64,000 nt of DNA from Gammaproteobacteria bacterium (GTDB lineage: Bacteria > Pseudomonadota > Gammaproteobacteria > Thiohalobacterales > Thiohalobacteraceae): the NCBI GenBank assembly GCA_018819175.1, contig JAHJQQ010000015.1, forward strand, positions 17,446 to 81,445. Direction: 5' to 3'. The position numbers and the translations under genes are program-made. The notes under the pieces are model-generated. The model did no database searches and was not told the DNA's origin. It was given only the letters and a program-made list of their open reading frames with translations. Shown here one piece after another: positions 32,843 through 41,703 of the stretch (positions are counted from its first letter, which is position 1; each line of letters opens with the position of its first letter).

Positions 32843-35615
32843 TCTCGCCCCGCTCCTGTTTGGCATAACGCACTGGCAATAATTTCGCGAGCTGTGCCAG
32901 ACTCTGCTTCACCCACTCGTCATAGACGCCCTGCGGTATGCGAGCAACATTGGTTTCATGCACCTCGATGGCCTGCTCCTCGAAGGGATAGGCCTGCTCC
33001 TCCAGCAACAGTACATACTGTTCAAGCTCTTCGGCGGACAATCCGGCCGGACGCTCTGATTGCATCAGGGCCTGACCGAAATCACGGTAGATTTCCGCAA
33101 TCCGGTAGGTTGACGCGGTCAGTACTTCGGCGACACCGTAGCTGGCGGCCTGGGTATAGGCATCAACAGCGCGTTCGAGCTGCGATTTTTTGCTCGCAAG
33201 ATTTTTCTTCAACGGCGCCTTGAGTTCGATGCTCTGATAAACCAGTCGCACCGGTTCCGCGACGGCCAGGGCCGCCTTGGCCGCCAGATAGCTGGTGCGT
33301 TCGGTGCGCTCGCTGGCAACACCCGATGCTTCCTGTTTCACCAACGCAGCCAGTGTCGTCAAACGACCCGTGGCATCGCCCGCTGCACCCTGCAAATCAG
33401 CGACATGTTGCTGCGCCTCGATACAGGACTCCAAGGGACGCGGGAAACGCCGTGCATAATCACTCCAGGCCTGAATCGCCTGTGGCGTTTGTTGCGACTG
33501 TTCGTAAAGCTCCGCGGCCTGACCCAAGGCTTCGCGTTGCAGTTTCGGGTCCGTGGCCTCCTGCGCGATGCGTGCGTATTCGCTGGCGGCCTGTTGCGTC
33601 TGTCCGCCTTGCAGATAGGCAACGGCCAGCTTGCGGGTAACCTCGGCCTGCAATTCATGACCAGGGAACTGTGTACGGAAACCTTCCAACTGGACGACGG
33701 CCTGCGGCCAATCCTGTAATTCCAACAAGGCCGCAGCGGCATCGTAATTGGCCGTGGCGACAATCGAGGCGGACGGTGCGTTACGCGAGACACGCGCGAA
33801 ATGTCCCGCCGCCGCACGCAGATCGCCCGCGCTGCGCTGTTGCTCACCCTGCCGGTAGATGGATGCCGCTAAGCGCTCGACCAGATCCTTGCGGCTGGCA
33901 TCCTGATCAGGCATCAGACTCAATGTCTGCTGGTAGGCAGACTCAGCGCGCTGATAATCGGCCAGATCGAAACTGGCATGTGCAACGACCGTCGAAGCCG
34001 TGCGGCGTAATTCTGTTGTCGCAGTAGGTGTCGCGGCCACTTGCTGCCCAGCCTGAACGGCCGCGGCAAATTCGCCGCGCTTGAACAGAGCCTCGGCGGC
34101 CTTGGTCAATACCGTCATCGCCTGCGGATGCTCGGCGTAGGTTTGCGCGAAACGTAATGAACTCTCGATACTCCGTTGTTCCCAGGCGCCGCGTTGATCG
34201 ATCTTGATTAGAGCAATCTGTTTGTCATAGGCCAGCAAGGCGGCATAACCGGCCTCAGCTGACTGCGCATGACGTGGGTAGGCATAGGCCGTCTTCTCAT
34301 ACTCTTGCGCGGCATTCGCGAAATCCTTGCTTTCGAAATAGATCTCGGCGAGCAGGAAGTTCATGCGCGGGGTTTCCTGCGCCTGCGGGAACGAGGCGAT
34401 GAAGGCCTGATACCAACGCGCCGCCGCAACATAATCCTGCGGCTGCTTGGATATCTGGGCGATGGCGTGATAATGCTGGGCCAGATCCTGCAGATTGGCC
34501 TTCAATGCAACCACAACCTCCGGCGCGTCATCCTGAGTCCGTGTTGACCAATAGGGGCCGGTCAGTGCGTAGCGCTCAACGAAATCCTGTTTGGCCTCCA
34601 GCACCAGGCTGGGGAAACCGCCGCGCTGATAGGCATCGATCACGCGCATCTGAAAGGCCGGCGCCTGCCGCTGCTGGGCATGGCGTTCGACATAGGCATG
34701 AAAGGCATCTGCGGCATCCGAATAGCGCTCTTTGCTCAGATAGAGCTCACCCAGATTGGCGTAGATCAAATCTTCATAGCCTCGTTCACCACGGCGCTGA
34801 AAATACTCGTTCAGCGACTGCGCACCCTCCTGATAGGAGACGCTGAGACTGATGACCCGCAGCGAATCCTCCAGCAACTCGCGCTCCGCACGGCTCATGC
34901 CTTCAGTCGTGCCGGCGCCCTTTGCCAGTCGTCTATCCAGCAAGGTCATAAAGGCGTCCATGGCCTCGTCATAGAAATTCTGTTTGAAGCGCGCCCAGCC
35001 CTGTTTATAAAGAGCCCGTTCATAGAAATCCGAACTATCACCACGGTCGAGCACAGCCTGATAAGCAGCCTCCGCCTCGCGATACTGAGTCTTTACGAAC
35101 AGGGATTCGCCGCGGCGGAATTCGGCCTCGGCGCGCAACGGGGTATCGGGATGTTCCTGCACCAACCAATCCAGCGTCGCCAGGGCCACATCGTTCTGGC
35201 CGGCGTCATCATAGGCTCGGGCTAATTGATACAGGGCCTTGTCCTGATGCGCATACTCCGGGTAGTCGCGCAGCAGGGTTTCATAGAGTGCGACCGAATC
35301 GGCCAGTTGTGATGAATTTGGATTGACTGAAGCGCTATCCGGAAGTTCGGCTAGGCGCTGCTCATTTTTTTGCACTTGCAGATCCGCGAGACGACGCATC
35401 GCCTCAGGGCGCAGTTTCTCATCCGCATCGGCACCGAGGAATTCCCGATAGTTGGCCATGGCACGATCCTGGGTATCACCCGTGACCGGCGCCTGCGCCA
35501 CATCGACACGTCGACCTTTCAGATCAGCAAGGGTTTCCGGATCATTCCAGCTCACCAGGCTGCAGCCGGTCAGTAATGGAAACATACAGAGCCACAGTAG
35601 TCTGCGTTGCGTCAT
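32820..35615 (-). CDS. Large TPR-repeat lipoprotein
   Basis: A 931-residue protein with a lipoprotein signal (LLTGC, cysteine at 18) and many TPR-like helical repeats over most of its length, for example DKALYQLARAYDDAGQNDVAL near 130 and MNFLLAEIYFESKDFANAAQEYEK near 415. Such proteins are scaffolds. Position and type resemble the GltD/AgmU TPR protein of the Myxococcus gliding complex, but no close match can be claimed. It overlaps the previous gene (35612-37534) by four bases. Confidence 0.8.
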   Translation of the reverse strand: MTQRRLLWLCMFPLLTGCSLVSWNDPETLADLKGRRVDVAQAPVTGDTQDRAMANYREFLGADADEKLRPEAMRRLADLQVQKNEQRLAELPDSASVNPNSSQLADSVALYETLLRDYPEYAHQDKALYQLARAYDDAGQNDVALATLDWLVQEHPDTPLRAEAEFRRGESLFVKTQYREAEAAYQAVLDRGDSSDFYERALYKQGWARFKQNFYDEAMDAFMTLLDRRLAKGAGTTEGMSRAERELLEDSLRVISLSVSYQEGAQSLNEYFQRRGERGYEDLIYANLGELYLSKERYSDAADAFHAYVERHAQQRQAPAFQMRVIDAYQRGGFPSLVLEAKQDFVERYALTGPYWSTRTQDDAPEVVVALKANLQDLAQHYHAIAQISKQPQDYVAAARWYQAFIASFPQAQETPRMNFLLAEIYFESKDFANAAQEYEKTAYAYPRHAQSAEAGYAALLAYDKQIALIKIDQRGAWEQRSIESSLRFAQTYAEHPQAMTVLTKAAEALFKRGEFAAAVQAGQQVAATPTATTELRRTASTVVAHASFDLADYQRAESAYQQTLSLMPDQDASRKDLVERLAASIYRQGEQQRSAGDLRAAAGHFARVSRNAPSASIVATANYDAAAALLELQDWPQAVVQLEGFRTQFPGHELQAEVTRKLAVAYLQGGQTQQAASEYARIAQEATDPKLQREALGQAAELYEQSQQTPQAIQAWSDYARRFPRPLESCIEAQQHVADLQGAAGDATGRLTTLAALVKQEASGVASERTERTSYLAAKAALAVAEPVRLVYQSIELKAPLKKNLASKKSQLERAVDAYTQAASYGVAEVLTASTYRIAEIYRDFGQALMQSERPAGLSAEELEQYVLLLEEQAYPFEEQAIEVHETNVARIPQGVYDEWVKQSLAQLAKLLPVRYAKQERGENAVAQYR

Positions 35616-37534
35616 GGTGCAGCTCCTGCTGGCAGACCGGCCTTGTCATAGGTCTGTGCCAAGGCAAAACGCGCCTGTACCAGATACGCATCCACACGCT
35701 GTTTGCGCAATGTCAGATCGGCCTGCGCCAGACGCGTGATCCACGCGCCCTGCGCGGCAAGGGTGCTATCTACTTTCGTCTGGCTGTTGCGCACGCGCTC
35801 GCGCATCTCGACAATGCGCTGATCAAAGCCTTCAAAGGCAGCGGGTGCCGTTGCAAAAGCGGATTGCGCGCGTGCTGCCAGCGAGTTGGCTTCGCGCAGC
35901 GGTGCTTCGGTTTCCCGCAGATTCTTCTTTGCCATGCGCAAACGCGCCTTGTAATCGGCTTCGACTTCCCACAACAACAGCCCACGCAGACGCGCCTGTT
36001 TATCACGCAGATCGCGGACTTGTTGCGAGTCCGGCAATCTCGCCAGACGCGCGGAGATAAATTCCAACTGTGCCCAGGTCAACCGCTCCTGCGATGTCAT
36101 CAAGCCATTCGCATCATTATTCGCGGTGATCTGTTGCAGTTCAGTCCCCAGTGACTCGTGCCGTGCCGTCAGGGTATCGACATCCAGACGTTGCAGATCA
36201 TCATGCAAGCGCGGTGCGGCGGCGGCATAACGCAAGCGGCGCGTCTCGACCATGTGTTCAAAGGTTTCGGTTTTATCGGCCCACACCTGCAGACGATTGC
36301 GCAGATCTTGCAGATCGCGCAGATTCTTGACGGCCTCTTGAAAACGGTGACCGGCCAGCATATCGATCAGGTAGCGCGTCTCCGGCGTGGTTGGCAGCTG
36401 CGCCACCTGCCAGAACCAGCTGCGGCCGCTGCCTTCGGCCGTAAGCAGTGTCTCGATCAAGCGTCCCTGATCGAGCGCAGCGATGGCCTGATCCAATGCG
36501 CGTGCTTCATCACTGAAGGCCATGATTGCGGCCTGATATAACTCGACAGCACGGGCCTCCGCACCGAGTTGCGCATAGGCATAGGGAACGGCCAGCCAGG
36601 ATTCCTGCGTGGCCAAGTCGCGACTGTCGCGACCATGCAGTTCCAGCCAGGGGATCAGCGCCTGTTTGAATTGCTCCTGCTCGGCATCCGCCCAGCCCGC
36701 ACCTAGCAGCGCGCGGGAAGACAACGGGCCTTGCAGACGTACCCGATCGAAATAGGGTCTGGCCTGCGCGGCCTTGCCCGCCTGTAACAACCGGTAACCC
36801 AACGCCAAGTTGGTCTTGTCGCGCAACGCATACTGCTCATCGTTGTCCGCGGGACGCTCGCCAAGCTTATCGAGTTGTTTCAGACCGGCATCGACCTGCC
36901 CACTCTCCAGCATGGCGATACCCAGATTGTAATCCGCATAATCACGCTCGTCCGCCGGACCCTTCCAGTCACTGAAGGCCTGCACTGCGGCAGCGGCATT
37001 GCCCTGCGCCAACTGGACATGGCCGAACAGCATGCGTTGTTCGGCACGCTGCTTGCGCAATGCGCGACTGTCATCCTGCAGATCGATGTGTGCAAGCGCG
37101 GCAGCCGCATCCGCCGGCCGACCTTTCTGAAAGGCCATACGTCCCAGGTAATACCAGGCGCGGTCACGCACCTCGGGACGTACTGTTTCATTCAACAGGG
37201 CATTGAAGCGCTGCGTGGCGTCGCGATCAAGGCCATAGGCGAGACTCATACCGCCGAGCAGCAGCTCGGATTCCTTGGCATGATAGTTCAGTTCCCCCTG
37301 GGCCTGCGCCTGTTGCAAGCGGCTGATAGCGTCGAAATAATTTTCCTGATAGAAATCGAACAACACCTCGCCATAGGCAAGATCCTGTACCTCGCCAGGC
37401 ATGTCGTTCGGCTTTTGACTGGCAGAATCAACCTGTGCGCAGATACTGGCCAATGCGCCATAGAGGGCGGCGGCCAGACACAGGCTATGTAGCGGGCTCG
37501 CAAAGATTCCTTTGGCTGTACGTTGGTGCGGCAT
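35612..37534 (-). CDS. Exported TPR/coiled-coil protein of unknown function
   Basis: A 640-residue protein with an N-terminal signal-like stretch (about 12-33). TPR-like helical repeats run from about 50 to 350, with YYLGRMAFQKGRPADAAAAL near 128. A long charged helical, probably coiled-coil, region occupies 430-620. It should sit in the periplasm as part of the trans-envelope complex. The stop overlaps the ATG of the large TPR lipoprotein. No enzymatic motif was seen. Confidence 0.78.
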   Translation of the reverse strand: MPHQRTAKGIFASPLHSLCLAAALYGALASICAQVDSASQKPNDMPGEVQDLAYGEVLFDFYQENYFDAISRLQQAQAQGELNYHAKESELLLGGMSLAYGLDRDATQRFNALLNETVRPEVRDRAWYYLGRMAFQKGRPADAAAALAHIDLQDDSRALRKQRAEQRMLFGHVQLAQGNAAAAVQAFSDWKGPADERDYADYNLGIAMLESGQVDAGLKQLDKLGERPADNDEQYALRDKTNLALGYRLLQAGKAAQARPYFDRVRLQGPLSSRALLGAGWADAEQEQFKQALIPWLELHGRDSRDLATQESWLAVPYAYAQLGAEARAVELYQAAIMAFSDEARALDQAIAALDQGRLIETLLTAEGSGRSWFWQVAQLPTTPETRYLIDMLAGHRFQEAVKNLRDLQDLRNRLQVWADKTETFEHMVETRRLRYAAAAPRLHDDLQRLDVDTLTARHESLGTELQQITANNDANGLMTSQERLTWAQLEFISARLARLPDSQQVRDLRDKQARLRGLLLWEVEADYKARLRMAKKNLRETEAPLREANSLAARAQSAFATAPAAFEGFDQRIVEMRERVRNSQTKVDSTLAAQGAWITRLAQADLTLRKQRVDAYLVQARFALAQTYDKAGLPAGAAP

Positions 37535-37558
37535 GGTCAGGCAGCGCTCCTGTGCGCC

Positions 37559-38122
37559 TTATTCCCATTCCTTGATGACAAACTCCGGCTGGTGCTTACT
37601 GGCCTTGTCGGTGATCTTCAATTCAAGAAAGGCTGGGCCGAGGCCTTTGTCCACGACCAGATTGGCACCGCGGCGATAATCCCGTCCTTCCGGGCCACGG
37701 CCGACGAACAGCGCGACAACCTCGTGTTTGCCGGCCTTGAGATTACCCATGTGCAGACGTTGCACCCCACCGCGTTTGAAGGCAGCCAGTTCACGCTCGG
37801 TATAGAGGTAATGCGTAACGACCTTGTCATCGATCTTGAGTTCGACAGAGTCCAGTGCAAAGGTGCCACCGACATCCAGGGATAGAAACACTGATATCTG
37901 GGTATTGGCGGGAAACAGCAGCTCTTCTTCGAGGGCAAAGAGTTCGCGATTGAGCTTCAGGACCTCCTGCTTGAGATCCTGGATCTGACCATCCAGCGCC
38001 TGCGGCGATTGCGGCGCTTCCGTCGCGTGCACCGAACAGGATAGGCACAGCAACATGGCTATCGCGACGCCGCGCCATGCTTGCGTAAGGCATCTGTAGC
38101 GCTGTGTAGGTTTAGTCGTCAT
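37559..38122 (-). CDS. Exported protein with N-terminal coiled coil, unknown function
   Basis: A 187-residue protein from the ATG at 38122. It has a signal peptide (about 15-34), then a coiled-coil stretch (IQDLKQEVLKLNRELFALEEEL, about 47-68). A beta-rich domain follows, with VFLSLDVGGTFALDSVELKID and GNLKAGKHEVVALFVG. Homologues are sometimes labelled AraC-like, but no DNA-binding domain is present here and the signal peptide argues against it. It is the first gene of the run 38122-29234, about 24 bp before the next. Confidence 0.72.
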   Translation of the reverse strand: MTTKPTQRYRCLTQAWRGVAIAMLLCLSCSVHATEAPQSPQALDGQIQDLKQEVLKLNRELFALEEELLFPANTQISVFLSLDVGGTFALDSVELKIDDKVVTHYLYTERELAAFKRGGVQRLHMGNLKAGKHEVVALFVGRGPEGRDYRRGANLVVDKGLGPAFLELKITDKASKHQPEFVIKEWE

Positions 38123-38306
38123 TTTTATCGCTTCACTCAGCTGCGTTTTGCATAGGCATCCGCTGGCATACACTGCCAGACCTGACTCTTTATAACGTCC
38201 CTGATCTGAATCACTGAGTGATCGATGTCACAAACGTTGGGATGTCATGGAAACAAATGTGGAATAGGTGAAGCGGTTAACACAATTGCGGTCTTGTTGA
38301 ATTGTC

Positions 38307-38439
38307 GTACGTGGCCTTCGGCCTGAATCCGACCTACTAAATAAACGTCATTCCGGCGCATGCCGGAATGACGTTGAAGCCACGACTTGTCTAAGAATCT
38401 AATGCAGGTCGGATTCAGGCCGAAGGCCGTGTCCGACAT
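38307..38439. repeat. Palindromic repeat family C, copy 2, with a family B remnant nested inside
   Basis: The outer arms 38307-38337 and 38404-38439 are inverted repeats (GGCCTGAATCCGACCTAC and GCAGGTCGGATTCAGGCC words). Between them lies a short family B palindrome (38347-38372). It separates the DUF3570 end of the upstream gene group from the coiled-coil gene. Confidence 0.8.
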
Positions 38440-38447
38440 AACTGTCT

Positions 38448-39599
38448 CTAAAACCAGACTGACATATACAACCGAATCACGTCGGCTGAGAAATCGTATA
38501 GCGGCTCTTCACCCGGCGTGGCATTAACACTTAGGTTCCGGAAATCATCATAGGAAAACAGGATATGGTCATAGCCAAGGTTTAACGTGCCCCGATCTAT
38601 GGCGTTCCAGCCACGCACGAATTCATAGCTGGCACCGATACCGATACTGTGCGAGTTGAAAGTGCTCAATTCCTTGTCGCGTGCCAGAAAATTCTGTGCC
38701 TGGGCACGCGGAAACAGATCGCTGTAGAAATCGGCCTTGGTCTGGGTGTAGTAGCGGTATTTCAGATCTATCATCCAACGATCCTTCCAGGGATGCGTAT
38801 AACCCAGCCCCAGGGTATGCGCATCGATACCCCAGGTATCATTGAAATAGCGATACTCGCCACTGAAGGCAGCGCGATAAGGCAGATAGTATTTACTGCG
38901 GATCGACACCGCATTGCTGGTGCGCGTGAAGGGATACTGCTCCGCTTCGTAGCTGTAGCCTTTCGGTGATGTCGGGTCCAGATAGCGCACTGAACGATAG
39001 GGGTTATTCAGAAAGCCTTCGTCGGTGATGGCTTCGTAACCCAGATCCACAATCCAGTCCCGGGTCAGGATCTGCGAGAGACTGATGCGGAACTGCTGAC
39101 GGTCGGCATCTTCAGAGAAATCGGCTTGACCGGTCTTGCCGACCTCATCCCAACCGTATGAATAACCCAATGTGACCGTACTCAGATCACCGAACATGCT
39201 CTGGCTGATATTGAAATGCGCCGAGTTTGCATCGTAATCGTTTTCTGAACTGTGGGTATAGCCACTACTCAAAGTGGATTTCCCCGCAAGATATTGCAGA
39301 CCCACTGACTGTTCGGTGCGATCTTCACTGTAGGGGCTGGCCGTGGTCACCACATCGATCGAGGCACTGGTTACGGCATCGACATAATAATTACCGCTCA
39401 CCGCCGCGCTTTGACCAAGCTGCTTCAATATCATCAGCGAGGGTCCGTTAACCTCGACGCCACCACCGTCATAGGCGTGGTACATAAGATCGGCGCGATC
39501 ATCGGGTAGCACGGCAGCGAATAACGGCAATACAAATACAGCCGTCCCGGCCACCAGCAAACGGGTACCATTTTTCAGTTGACGATTAATTACAGCCAC
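38448..39599 (-). CDS. DUF3570 outer-membrane protein
   Basis: A 383-residue protein with a signal-like N-terminus (about 13-30). Alternating aromatic beta strands run to the C-terminal aromatic end (LYMSVWF), the pattern of an outer-membrane barrel. Homologues occur with DUF4266 and thioredoxin genes, as here. I place the start at GTG 39599, with AGGG nine bases upstream and overlapping the DUF4266 end. The ATG at 39686 would run through almost the whole C-terminal half of DUF4266 and is less likely. Function of the family is unknown. Confidence 0.78.
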   Translation of the reverse strand: MAVINRQLKNGTRLLVAGTAVFVLPLFAAVLPDDRADLMYHAYDGGGVEVNGPSLMILKQLGQSAAVSGNYYVDAVTSASIDVVTTASPYSEDRTEQSVGLQYLAGKSTLSSGYTHSSENDYDANSAHFNISQSMFGDLSTVTLGYSYGWDEVGKTGQADFSEDADRQQFRISLSQILTRDWIVDLGYEAITDEGFLNNPYRSVRYLDPTSPKGYSYEAEQYPFTRTSNAVSIRSKYYLPYRAAFSGEYRYFNDTWGIDAHTLGLGYTHPWKDRWMIDLKYRYYTQTKADFYSDLFPRAQAQNFLARDKELSTFNSHSIGIGASYEFVRGWNAIDRGTLNLGYDHILFSYDDFRNLSVNATPGEEPLYDFSADVIRLYMSVWF

Positions 39600-39813
39600 A
39601 ACCGCCACCCTGCCCGCCTTCCGCACCACGCGCGCCTTCGCGAGCCTGATAGACATGATTGAGATAGGCCGAGGAAACCGGATCACGTTCGAAGCTCATG
39701 ATCGGATCTGCCAGATGCGCGCGCTCATAGGGTTTCACCCAGGGCTCAGGCATGGCGCAACCACTCAACAACAGCAATGCACCGATCGCGACCAAACGCA
39801 GCGTCATGTTCAT
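39586..39813 (-). CDS. DUF4266 small lipoprotein
   Basis: A 75-residue lipoprotein with signal and lipobox LLSGC (cysteine at 19), family stretch PWVKPYERAHLADPIM and a C-terminal glycine-cysteine tail (GGGCGCN). It overlaps the TlpA-like gene by four bases and the DUF3570 gene at its end. The role is unknown; its constant company with DUF3570 suggests joint assembly in the outer membrane. Confidence 0.88.
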   Translation of the reverse strand: MNMTLRLVAIGALLLLSGCAMPEPWVKPYERAHLADPIMSFERDPVSSAYLNHVYQAREGARGAEGGQGGGCGCN

Positions 39814-40319
39814 TCCTTGATCAGGGTTCGGATCTGTTCCTGGTACTGCTGCTCCAGGCCGGGCTGATAGCCCTTGTGCAGATAACGCATATTGCCATCG
39901 CGATCGACCAGCACGGTGCTGGGCATAGCGGCGACCTGATATAACCGGCTCACCTCGTTTTGATCATCGAACAGCACCGGGAAACTCACCGACAGATCCT
40001 TGAGCAGGGCCTTGGCCTTGCTATTGTCTTCCTCGATATTCACACCGAGGACGGTAAAGCCCAGCGGTTTGTAACGCGCGTAGAGCTCTTCCAGTTTGGG
40101 CATTTCCTGACGGCAGGGGCCGCACCAAGAAGCCCAGAAATTGATCATCACCACTTCACCACGCAGTTCGCTGAGCTTGAGGTTGTCACCGGCCTGACTT
40201 TTGAGGGTGAAATCCGGCGCCGGTCCCTGACCGATATCAGCACGAAGCGGTCCACTGGCAAGCAGTGCGCTGATCACCAGTACAGATGAATACAATGTTT
40301 TACCGAGCAGTCTACGCAT
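39810..40319 (-). CDS. TlpA/ResA-type exported thioredoxin
   Basis: A 169-residue periplasmic thioredoxin-fold protein with a signal peptide (about 9-27) and the redox motif WASWCGPC near 68-75, followed by a cis-proline region (AAMPSTVLVD). TlpA/ResA proteins reduce disulfides, often apocytochrome c haem motifs. In this cluster it may prepare the CxxCH proteins encoded at 41704-48417 or act on the cysteines of DUF4266. It ends in an ATGA overlap with DUF4266. Confidence 0.9.
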   Translation of the reverse strand: MRRLLGKTLYSSVLVISALLASGPLRADIGQGPAPDFTLKSQAGDNLKLSELRGEVVMINFWASWCGPCRQEMPKLEELYARYKPLGFTVLGVNIEEDNSKAKALLKDLSVSFPVLFDDQNEVSRLYQVAAMPSTVLVDRDGNMRYLHKGYQPGLEQQYQEQIRTLIKE

Positions 40320-40330
40320 CGTTATCCCCT

Positions 40331-40972
40331 TCAGAAGAACAGTGTCGCGCCGGCATGCGCTTCCAGATTGTGGGTGTTCTTGTTCTCACCCAGCAGATCC
40401 AATTCGAACATGTGATCGCGCGCGTCAATGTGCAAGGCAATGGAGTCGGTCACCAGGAAACGATAGCCGGCACCGAAATTGATGGTGAAATGACTGCTCC
40501 CCGCAAAGTCGGTGCTACCGACGCCGGCAATCACATACAACGCTGTGTTATAGGCACGGTTTCGGCCGATGAAGGCCTCGCCCGGTAGCAGGTTGTAACC
40601 CACCGACAGGTTGTAATAGGAATACTCTCGCTGGTCATCGGTGAGCAACTGTGCCGCACCGCTCAAGGTTTCAAAGCTGGTCTTTTCGGTATCGGTTCGT
40701 CCATAGGCGGCTTCGAGGAAGAAATCCTCGGTGATGTGATAAGCACCGCGCACGCCGTAAACCGGATTGCTGCCGAAATCCTCGACGCTCATGATCCCGG
40801 CAAACACACCGACTTCGAAGTCTTCGGTGTCGATATCCGCTTCGGTATACACACGCCGATCCAGTTCCGGCTGGATGACCTGTTCCTGCGGTGTATCCGC
40901 AGCCTGTATCGGCGCAACCAGGCTCAGCAGGCATGCCGAGCCTAGAAGAATACTGAGAAGCCTGCTTTCCAT
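40331..40972 (-). CDS. Outer-membrane beta-barrel protein
   Basis: A 213-residue protein with a signal peptide (cleavage likely near 24, after IQA). Beta strands follow, rich in alternating aromatic residues (AYHITEDFFLEAAYG, SYYNLSVGYNLL), ending in phenylalanine (GATLFF) as outer-membrane barrels do. Its ATG lies 31 bases inside the end of the preceding SH3-barrel gene. The two barrels are similar in style and may pair. Function is not known. Confidence 0.82.
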   Translation of the reverse strand: MESRLLSILLGSACLLSLVAPIQAADTPQEQVIQPELDRRVYTEADIDTEDFEVGVFAGIMSVEDFGSNPVYGVRGAYHITEDFFLEAAYGRTDTEKTSFETLSGAAQLLTDDQREYSYYNLSVGYNLLPGEAFIGRNRAYNTALYVIAGVGSTDFAGSSHFTINFGAGYRFLVTDSIALHIDARDHMFELDLLGENKNTHNLEAHAGATLFF

Positions 40973-41682
40973 TCCTGTATTTCCTCATTATCGTCGCGAC
41001 TGGTGAAGATGACGTAGCTCTTGTATTCCGCGCGCAGCACAAAACGTCGGGTCAGATAGGCGCGGACACCCACACCCACCAACCCGACCTGATCCGTCTG
41101 ATCCTCAGCCTGCACCAGGGTTACGCGCGGATTGGTCTGGATCACTCCAGTTCCCAAGGTAAAAAACGGTGACACACGCCACGTTGGAAAAGGTTGGGCC
41201 AACACATTGATAGTCGCCATCTGGCTGTCGGAGTAAAGGCCCAGCGCCTGTGTAAACGACACTTCTGTGGACAGGTTCTCAGTAAAGGCATAACCGACAT
41301 AGGCATTGAGCACGTCCGCCCCATCAAAGTCACCGCCCATAACACCCAATTCCCAGCGACGTGATGAAAAATCACCGATGCCGGGTTCATGCAGATCGGT
41401 GGCGACACCGGCCAAGGTTTGTGTGCGCTCCAATTGTTCACGCGTCACCCAGCCCTCGTGACCGTCATGACTACGCACCTTGAACCAATCGGTGCGCCGC
41501 TTGAGCACTTCCACCTGTTCAGCGCGTTCGATGACGTAATAAATCGGATATCCACGGCCCGGTCCGGTATGCAGTTCGAGATAGGGCTCGGTAATCTGCG
41601 CCTGAAAATGTCCTTCCCCCGCCGATAGCACTGCGCTGAACAGCAGACACAGCGCAGCGACAAGGGTTTTGTGGATGTCCAT
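40942..41682 (-). CDS. SH3-domain outer-membrane beta-barrel protein
   Basis: A 246-residue protein with a signal peptide (about 1-22). A bacterial SH3 domain spans about 28-90 (YLELHTGPGRGYPIYYVIERAE then DGHEGWVTREQLE), a fold that often binds peptidoglycan or peptides. A C-terminal barrel-like region ends in GFSVFF. It could fix an outer-membrane barrel to the cell wall. It overlaps the next barrel gene by 31 bases and follows the propeller lipoprotein gene by about 20 bp. Confidence 0.83.
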   Translation of the reverse strand: MDIHKTLVAALCLLFSAVLSAGEGHFQAQITEPYLELHTGPGRGYPIYYVIERAEQVEVLKRRTDWFKVRSHDGHEGWVTREQLERTQTLAGVATDLHEPGIGDFSSRRWELGVMGGDFDGADVLNAYVGYAFTENLSTEVSFTQALGLYSDSQMATINVLAQPFPTWRVSPFFTLGTGVIQTNPRVTLVQAEDQTDQVGLVGVGVRAYLTRRFVLRAEYKSYVIFTSRDDNEEIQEWKAGFSVFF

Positions 41683-41703
41683 AGCGAGTCGGTGGCGTAG
41701 TGA

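Noticed and set aside
35370..36541. Several plus-strand frames opposite the TPR genes
   Set aside because: No signal, motif or ribosome site; the minus-strand genes are contiguous with four-base overlaps.
37559..38122. AraC-family regulator
   Set aside because: A signal peptide, a coiled coil and a beta-rich domain are seen and no helix-turn-helix, so the label was not used.
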